Shown here one piece after another: positions 53,501 through 62,500 of a stretch of 64,000 bases of DNA. Both the position numbers and the translations under genes were made by a program. The DNA is from Siphonodentalium dalli (lineage: Eukaryota > Mollusca > Scaphopoda > Gadilida > Siphonodentaliidae), in assembly GCA_032622095.1 (NCBI GenBank), contig CP136063.1, positions 181,331,956-181,395,955 of the forward strand, read 5' to 3'. The notes under the pieces are model-generated. The model worked only from the letters and a program-made list of their open reading frames with translations. It ran no database searches and had not been told where the DNA came from. Each line of letters starts with the position of its first letter. The stretch's first letter is position 1.

Positions 53501-56500
53501 TGAAGTTGGTGATATTTACCCGTTAGTCACCTCGATTTTGCATCTTATCTTATCAAATTATGGAATATAGAAACTGAACAGAATGGAAAAACTAACTAAA
53601 AACAATGTTAATTTGAGACTATAGATACTTCCCAGTAGATGAGGCCTAAGAAGAATGAGGTTCCAGAGGGTGAATTTGGTGATGCTAGCCCACTGTTTCA
53701 GACAATTACCGTGATGTAATCAGGCTTGGAGTTCTGTATTTTACACCATTCAGTTATCTCTTTCAGTGTTCCCTTGGGAAAGCCTTGAATTTGACAAAAA
53801 ATCCTTTAGGCCCTGGAAATTACTCGAATTGCCATAGGGGTCTTGAATAGCCTTAATTTTCAACAGTATATGCTCTGCTTCCGGAATGCAAAAAATGTAG
53901 ACAAAAATATAAATATAAAGGACTCCGCTATATGGTATTTAAATTTATCAAATTATAATTTAATCATAAGCAGTTATACCGTGTTAACCATAATGAGTGT
54001 CGGTCCCATACAGAAGCATGACCTAGTTTCCAAACAGCAGACACACAAGTGTTTGGAAAGATGCCAAGATTTGTTGATTTCAATTGATTGATCAATAAAA
54101 AAGAAAATTTGTGCAACTGCAGGCGTCATTGACATGTGTTTGTTTCCAAGTCATAAATTTTGCTCGAAAGGAACATATCTAATTATATGGAAATATATTT
54201 GGGGGAACCTAGATGTTTTTGACTACCGGTAATACTGGGATTAAGTTATAAGAAATAACTCTTGTTTAGATTAAATTTATGAGTTATAACCGAAATGTTT
54301 GAAGACAAATTTGCTATACCATGTAAGAGGTTCCATGTGCTGACACACAAGGGAAAACACATTGAGCCTGTAATAAAGATGCATGAAATTTTTCATATTC
54401 TTTCAGACACTGAAGTTCAGCTCAACAAACATCCATAGTTTGAATCAGATTAATTCGCTGTCTAACGTGCGACGACTGGATAATCTTACAATAGAGGATG
54501 AGGGTAATGGGGGTGACGAGGTTTAACATGTGGAAATTATATGTCGTCTTCAGACTAGCTCATTTCTCACTAAAGAAGATTAATGACGTTGAGGTAAATA
54601 TTCACTAAGGTGATACACAGATAGTAGTTACAGTAATGCCCTAAATAATCGACCGCATTATGGGTATTTTTTCAGGATTTAGTCAGAAATATGGCTTATT
54701 GCCATTTATCCCCCAAGTATGGCCCCGCACACCTGCACGGTTTGACTACCAGGCGTGGAGTGACCCTGGTGTGTCCCTTTATACAGTAGAAAAGGTTTTA
54801 GTTATATACATTCATATGTCGACGAAAGTGACTTCTAGAGGTTTTTTGTGGTTTTGGCCTCTATACTATATGGCTTGTTGCCATTCACCGGAAAGCTCTC
54901 ACTGAAAGTAGCAGCAGTTTCATCTGCGATTCATCTCACTTAGAGCTTTCCGATGAATGGCAACAAGCCATATTTCCGACTAAATCCTGAAAAATTACTC
55001 ATGTACATGTATGTTAGACACCCACCCCCTCCTTAGAAGATTATTTGTTAATACCTGCATATGGCATAGCCTTCCAATGTATCACAGATGTTTATTTCCA
55101 TATATTGTTTCTTATAGAAGACATTTACATACATATATCTGAGCTAAATATATATTCAGTGTTCTGACAAATAGGATCACAACAGTGACACAGTTATACC
55201 CCTTATAAAGGTATGAGATGATTTGAAACTGATCGCTCAAACAACCAAATGTGTATTTAATGCGAAGTGAAATGTTTGCCAGGCTGTTGTAGCTGCTAAA
55301 TGAAAATACAGGCCTTCTACCATGGCCTTTATACACCCCTGATAACTATTTTGGTACTACTGTAGTAGCATTATGAATATCGGTAATGCATGTATGAAGG
55401 GATTATGGATAGCATGGAGTCTTAAAATCTATACTCTATTGAGGTGAAGTTGTTGACTGTTCTCGATTTTGGCTTGTGGCAATCACAAATAGTGGTGCAT
55501 TCTACTGTGACTACATTTTAATTTCCAAGATTGGATTTTGAAGCCACACCAAAATACTACATGACCCTATATGCTATGTACGAAGTTGTTAATCCTTTAT
55601 ATGGTATGGGTAAAATTGTATATCTTATTTTGATGTAAAAGGCTTGGGTAAAAAAACATTTCAGTATAAAATTGTTTCACGGCCTACATGTTTGTAAAAT
55701 AATGTTGACCCCCCCCCCCCACCCTGACGAATTAATGCTATATGACATAAATGGACAGGTAACTCTATTAAAAACAAGACACAGGACTGTATACCATCAG
55801 CAATGGATTCGACACATGATTTGAGATTCTGATTCATGCTGCCTTCCGTATTTATTCCGAAATAAAAGCATCATTTATTCAGGAATCAATAAAAATGTGC
55901 AGTTGATATAATTAAATAAGAAGAGAAGTGACTAAAAAGTCTTTACTATTAATGCCATAAGGAAATAGCATTCTGAGTACCATTAAAAAGTTAATTATGT
56001 TTCCCTAATTTCACAGACTTTGGTGTTCGCGTCATTATCCGAGTCCCCGGGTTGGTTATCTTCTCTGGAGATTAACCTCTCACCTCTTCTTATAGTTGAT
56101 ATAATGAACATTGACAATAATGTCAACATGAAGTAATTCAAATTGGTATAGTAATATGAGATGGTAATTTTAATACTTCTGTTTAACCCTTTCAGTGCCA
56201 GGGGCCGATCTCATCAGCCCTAATTTACGGTCTGTAAAATCGGCCCTAAAATTTTTTTTTAATTAATTTTTTTTTTTTTTTAGATTTTTTTGGGTTGAAT
56301 TTGTTTTGGGTATGCTTAAGCATGCTATAACGAATTTAAAAACAAACTGGATAAAACCTTAGGGGCATGTTATAATTCAAAACTATCACCAAGTATTCAT
56401 AGTAATAATTTTGATGCCCATGAAAAACATAAGATTCCCTGGCACTAAACCTACAAAATAAGTCTGTTAAAGAATATAAGAAAAAATTATTAAAATTGTA

Positions 56501-59500
56501 AAAAATAATAACAAATGATGAAAAATTGTTAGGCCAGTGCATTCTCTTATATATGCGAGGTGACCTATGTTCGACTCGCATATATAAGAGAATGCATTGG
56601 CACAGGGTATATGGGTTGATACAAAAATCGGACCTGGCACTGAAAGGGTTAATGCTAACAGTTGTGGAATAACTACTAAACAGAAACATGTTATCTATTT
56701 TCGACATCTGTCTTGATTTAGCTTCTCAAGCATTGATAAAGTGATGAAGTTACTTATGGTATAATGTAGTATAAATGTTTCCACCAATCTTGTTTACATT
56801 AATTTTATGCACATGAAGCATTACAATTAGGGACTCAAAGACTAAATGTTCATATCTGAACTTTCACAGGGGACACTTCAGTGTTAACTATACATTGTGT
56901 CAATAATTATCAAATGCATTATTACTTTCCGGCAAAAAAGCAAATCTGGCAATTGACGCTATAAATCATGAAAAAATATTAACGATGGTCTAAGGGACTT
57001 AATTCGCTATTTATAAAAGTTTTAAGAGTATTTAATGTTAATGTCTGTTTCAGGTTATTGCTGCCGATATCGTGAATGCTGAGAAACTATTTGGTGCTAT
57101 TTCTCGTGTAACTACATCACAGCTTCCGCAATCAAGACTCATGTTACTGATGGGGGATACAAGGTTTGTTTCCCGCGTGTACCAAAAATGTCAGATATAG
57201 AGGATCTCTAATGTGTCGCGATTCTATACAAAATTTATTGACAGATTGCACTCTATTCAAAGCCGAGCTTTAGCAAGTCTCGAATTGAATTTAATGGACG
57301 AGGCTGATAAATTTTGTATAGAATTGCGACGAATTTGAGATCCCCACCCTTATCACCCATGTTTATCTCACAGTCAACATTAAATAACCCAACACAATTT
57401 GATTATCATAATTATATTCGAATTAACATAATAATAAAGTTCCGGCATTGACATCATTGCGCTATAAGCTCTTATGTACCTGCACGTGTCAATAATACAC
57501 GCGTGTCTTACTAAAAATATGAGGCTGGGTTTAGGGGCTAATTATACCCCCACTCTCGAAGAGAATGGGGAGATACTGGATTGACCTTATTCGTCCATCA
57601 TTCTGTCTGTCCATGCGTCCAGACATCTATCCCTCCCTTTTTCCATCCATCTGTCCAGGCAGATAACTCAAACACCAGTTGTCCGATCTGAATGAAATTT
57701 GATATGTATGTTCACTGCTATGAGGGCATTCAACGGAGTGTTCAATGTTTTTTCCCGGATTTTCTGTTTTAGAGCTATTAATCTTTGTTTATCTGGAAAT
57801 GTTGTTTATTTTGGTTTCCAACCGATAACTCCAGTTTGGATTATTTGATCTGAACCAAAGTTGGTATGTGTATTTCCCAGCTAAAGATACAGGCCAAGTT
57901 CGAATATGGGTTCCGTCCAATTATTTTTACATGAGTTACGGCCCTTTTTCGACTTAGAATTTGACCGTCTGTTAACATTTTTGGTTCCGACCGATAACTC
58001 CAGTTTGGATTATTTGATCTGAACCAAAGTTGGTATGTGTATTTCCCAGCTAAAGATACAGGCCAAGTTCGAATATGGGTTCCGTCCAATTATTTTTACA
58101 TGAGTTACGGTCCTTTTTCAACTTAGAATTTGACCAATTTCATAACATTTTGGTTTTCGACCGATAACACCAGTTTTGATTATTTGAGCTGAACCAAAGC
58201 TGGTATGTGTATTTCCCAGCTAAAACTACAGGCCAAGTTTGAATATAGGTTCTGTCTAATTATTTTTACATGAGTTATGGCCATTTGTGTTCGCCGACCC
58301 AATGGGTTCGGAGGACTATTATAATCAGCCTGTGCGTGCGTGCGTCCGTGCTTGCGTCCATCCGTTCAAGATTTCCGGATGATAACTTTAGTTAGAGTGA
58401 ACCAAATTAAATTAAATTTTGTATGTGGGTTTACTAGCAGAAAAGACAGGTCAAGTTCGAATTCTGGTTCCGTCCGCCAATTTTCAACAGAGTTATGCCC
58501 CTTTTTCGACTTAGAATTTGACCGTCTGTTAACATTTTTGGTATCTCTGTCAAAGTCATCTTGCCCACTGAACTATATGGTATATCCCCAAAATATTAAC
58601 AAGGAAGGGTTAACAAACCCGTACGAAAATTCTATGGTACATTTTATCCTGTTTCGTGAACTGTAACCTCTGTGACGTCATCTCCAAATGTCCCTATATA
58701 AGCTCTGTAGCCAGATCGCTTTTCACTTTTTCCCCTTGTTAACGGAGGACACGAAGATAAGTCTTTGATAATATATATATTTTTTTGTGTTATACAAAAA
58801 ACATTATCTCCGTTGATTATTATTAGTTGTGTGCAAACTTTACTAACGCGTTGCTATACGTAATTTTGTCGTCCAATCCATGTTTTTAAACAGACAAGTC
58901 CACATGAAACGAAACTTGTCGAAGGCATCTTTTATATTCTTTATATTATTTGTCACGGAAAGACAGACGAATAATAGATGCACATTTGGATATGACTAAG
59001 GACGCTCAGAATCTTTATAGCAAGAATAGATTGCACGCATGAGAGATTTTCTATGGTTGAAGCAAATTAGCCACGTGGGCGGTTGCATAGTAACAGTATC
59101 ACGAAATTCGGTGACTTACTTTCGACCGTCTGACGGCTTGGTAAAACTGTAGCTACAATTTTATTTATAAGAGAATTCAGTTGTAGTCAGGTGTACAACT
59201 GACGGAAGCAGTATTAAAATCTTGTGAAACGGATGGTCAGGATATGCAATATATCCCGGATTGGTGTGGAAACTCGTTCCGTTTTATAGTTATTTGTTTT
59301 CCAAATTTTAATAAATTCAAAATGGCATAATAATAAATATATTCGTCGACAAACGACAGAATGATATATGCACATTTGGATATGATTAAAGACGCTCATC
59401 TTTATTGCAAGAATCTATTGCATACATGTGAAATGTATTCCGGGGTCCAAGCGAGGCGCCACATGCTCTGGTCTGTGCGATACAGGTATCACAAAATTAG

Positions 59501-62500
59501 GTGACTTTCGGCTTCTGACGGCTTCGTCGCTACAAGGTTTAGTTATACTAAGAGTGTAAATTGACACTTGTCAATTATTTTTTCATTGTTGTTTCAACTT
59601 AACAAAATGGTGTTACAATATTGATTTCGTGCAATACAATCGATTAGCTTACCGCCGTCCGTTGTCACAGCCAAAGTGCTTATCACCATAAAAATAACAG
59701 GTGTCGTTTTTTGTGGTTAGCGATCGGGCACTGACATTGATAGCTGACCCGTGTACACACCTCAGAGTGTGCGCGTTAAAGAAAGCTACGGGAATCACAC
59801 AGGGTTATAACGTTACTCGGCCATGGTAGCACCTGCACCAGTGCGTTTACAACCAGATGATTCCTGCACTGTTCTATATACAGATACGATGTAAGAAGAA
59901 CCAGATCCAGAAGATCTTTCCCTGTAGCTCCCCTAGAGCTGCTGTTCTCCTCGTTTCGAGGGTACCGCTGCCTCGGAGAACTGGCCACTAGAGAATAGTG
60001 CTCCCCTCCTTGGCTTAGCAACTCGGGGCGATAGTTACCTCAAACACGGAACGTGAGGGCACCGCAGCCAAGCTGCCCCTCCAAGAAGAACCACACAAAC
60101 AAGAAAAGGAAAAAGAAGAAAAGTTGTGGGTATCCGTGGACTATCGTACGGGACGTCAATCTGCTCCCTCGGGTCGGCCGTTGGCGGGTTGGCGTGCCCA
60201 GGTACGGCCGTGTGCTTCTCACCTAACATTCGAACCACGCCGTACATCGCTACAAGTCACCATCTCGGGGTCAGCACCGCTGGGGGTGAGAACACCCTGT
60301 CCCTATTATAATCCTATATGCCTTCGGTCCCTGCTGGGCTTGGGCTGGGGCCGAAAATGTCCAAGCATCCTTCCTCCTTGTTGGCCAACTGCATGTCCGT
60401 GGTCCTGGAATTCCAGTTACTGGCCGCCTTTTGATTAACAGCAGCCAGTACCTTCGGGTTTGAATCCCAATGCACAATTATTTTTTTTATTTTTTTTTCC
60501 ACAATGCCATTCGAGTAGGAGGCATGCTTAGGATCCTGCCCCACCTAACAACCCATCGCCAGTTCGGACGGATGGAGATCGGGATCGGGACGAGCTGTAG
60601 CTCTATCCCCGAGGTGAAAAGGCTTTGGACATTCCTTTGGGGTCACCCATACAAACGAGAAATGAAGAAGAAGAGAACTGCGCTCACGAGGGAGCTCAGT
60701 TGTTCAGGGTTCTCTGTTGCAGACAAGTGTCGCTGTAGCCGAGTGGTTAGACCATCGGACTGCAAACCTGGCGACATGGGAACGGACTAGGTATTCAAAA
60801 GACTTCCTGCTTTATATGTGGTGGCTTCTTTCCATATGCCCTCCGGCGCCTGAGAGGTCGTGGTCATGGCTGGAATAGAGTGTCGCCTGTGTCGATAGTC
60901 TTCAGGAATAATCTTGGGATGATGGGTCAGTCATATCACGAAGAGCGGTACTGATACAATGGGTCACTATCTGAATCCATCCTAGACATAGGCTCATCTT
61001 CAGAAAGCAACTGATTTCCTATCTTCACGATTCAGAAGGGGTACACAATCACGGTGCATGTTTCCTGTGATTTCTCAGTTGGTTTAACTTTGGAGCTAGC
61101 CGGTATTTCAACATATTGAATATCGCCAGGTTGGGAAATGGAAGCCTTCTAAAAATCGTGCAACATATAAATGCCAGGCTCCAAACGCATTTCCTTTTGT
61201 GAGCATAAAATGCGGAATCAGGTTGGTCATACAGCACTGAACTTTGAAAAGTTCGCGAGCATCATTACGAACATAGTTTCGGGGTTCTCATTGAATCTCA
61301 AGGCTTGCAACCACTTGTTGACTACTTTAGCGGACAGTTGATTAGAAGTAGCCTTTCTTTCGAAACGGTCTATCTGCTGTCTTCTCTTCCCATTATTTTC
61401 TCCATGACATGAGACACATTGACAGCGACGGTTGTCTTGTGGAGCTTCATTTAGACCTTTCAATTTTTTAGCTTCATTTAGACCTTTCAATTGTTGATTG
61501 ACGGCTTATGGTCCATAATGATCGCTGATTCATTAGGATTCTCTTGTTCACGTATTCACTGGTTTATTACAGATGTTCCGTAATTGGTTGTATGCACAAG
61601 CTAGTGTCCACGCGCTGGTGTATCCTTTGGTATTCACGGCGGTCATCCGGACTCCGTAAGCCTGTAATTTGCTCAATGTTGGGCTCACGCGGGCAGGCGG
61701 GGACTTCCTTGATCGGTCACCTGCCAATGGGGTAATAGCTTATTCCTTTACTTCCTGGTTATAGTGTCAATGCAACGTTTCCTTTTTTAGTACACGCTTA
61801 TACTGCATGGCCCTATTGGGATCTACATTAGTGGGTCATCTTGGCTCATAAATGTTTCTTCTCGTGTTTTCTATAAACAGCATTGTCGTGTGCTCTGGTC
61901 ATCAAAGCGAATCTAGGTTCCCTACAATTGCATGTATGGGGGGGGGGGGGGTAGGGTTACACATCCTTTGTCCAGCAAAGTACTCAGCTGATATGTTGAT
62001 AGCTCTAAGCTCCGAAAGGGAGGTCATCTCAGTCTCAATGTCTTTCGGGAACTACCGGTATCTACTTATTTGCAGGATATTCAATCCAAGTCACCACTAT
62101 TTGTTTAGTTTGGGCCCTCTGGTAGCTGCCCAACATGTATTAGTCTTCTGGTGTAATTACATACATTGGCTTATGGTGATATTGTATATCTTGTAGGTTA
62201 TCAGGTCAATCCAGTTCTTTGATTGAGGTGCATAGAGGTGTTTATTTTTCCTCGTGGCCTCCTCCTGCCAGAAAATTCTATATTATACCATATAGTTCAG
62301 TGGGCAAGATGACTTTGACGGAGATACAATATTTTCCAAAAAAATAAAATATATATCTCCTAGAAGTATCTTGCCCACTGAACTCTGAGCTCCCTCCCAG
62401 GGCTTCGCACCCACCCCGCTCACGAGGAATGTCCTACTGGGGAAAAAGTGAAAAGCGATCTGGATACAGAGCTTATATAGGGACATTTGGAGATGACGTC

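Noticed and set aside
60040-60790. Several overlapping frames in the GC-rich interior of the composite element
   Set aside because: They are short, overlap on both strands and show no transposase or polymerase motif; GC-rich DNA simply has fewer stops.
60721-60805. Possible tRNA gene (GCA anticodon-like)
   Set aside because: The A-box is good but the B-box and acceptor stem are degenerate; a SINE head or pseudogene is more likely.
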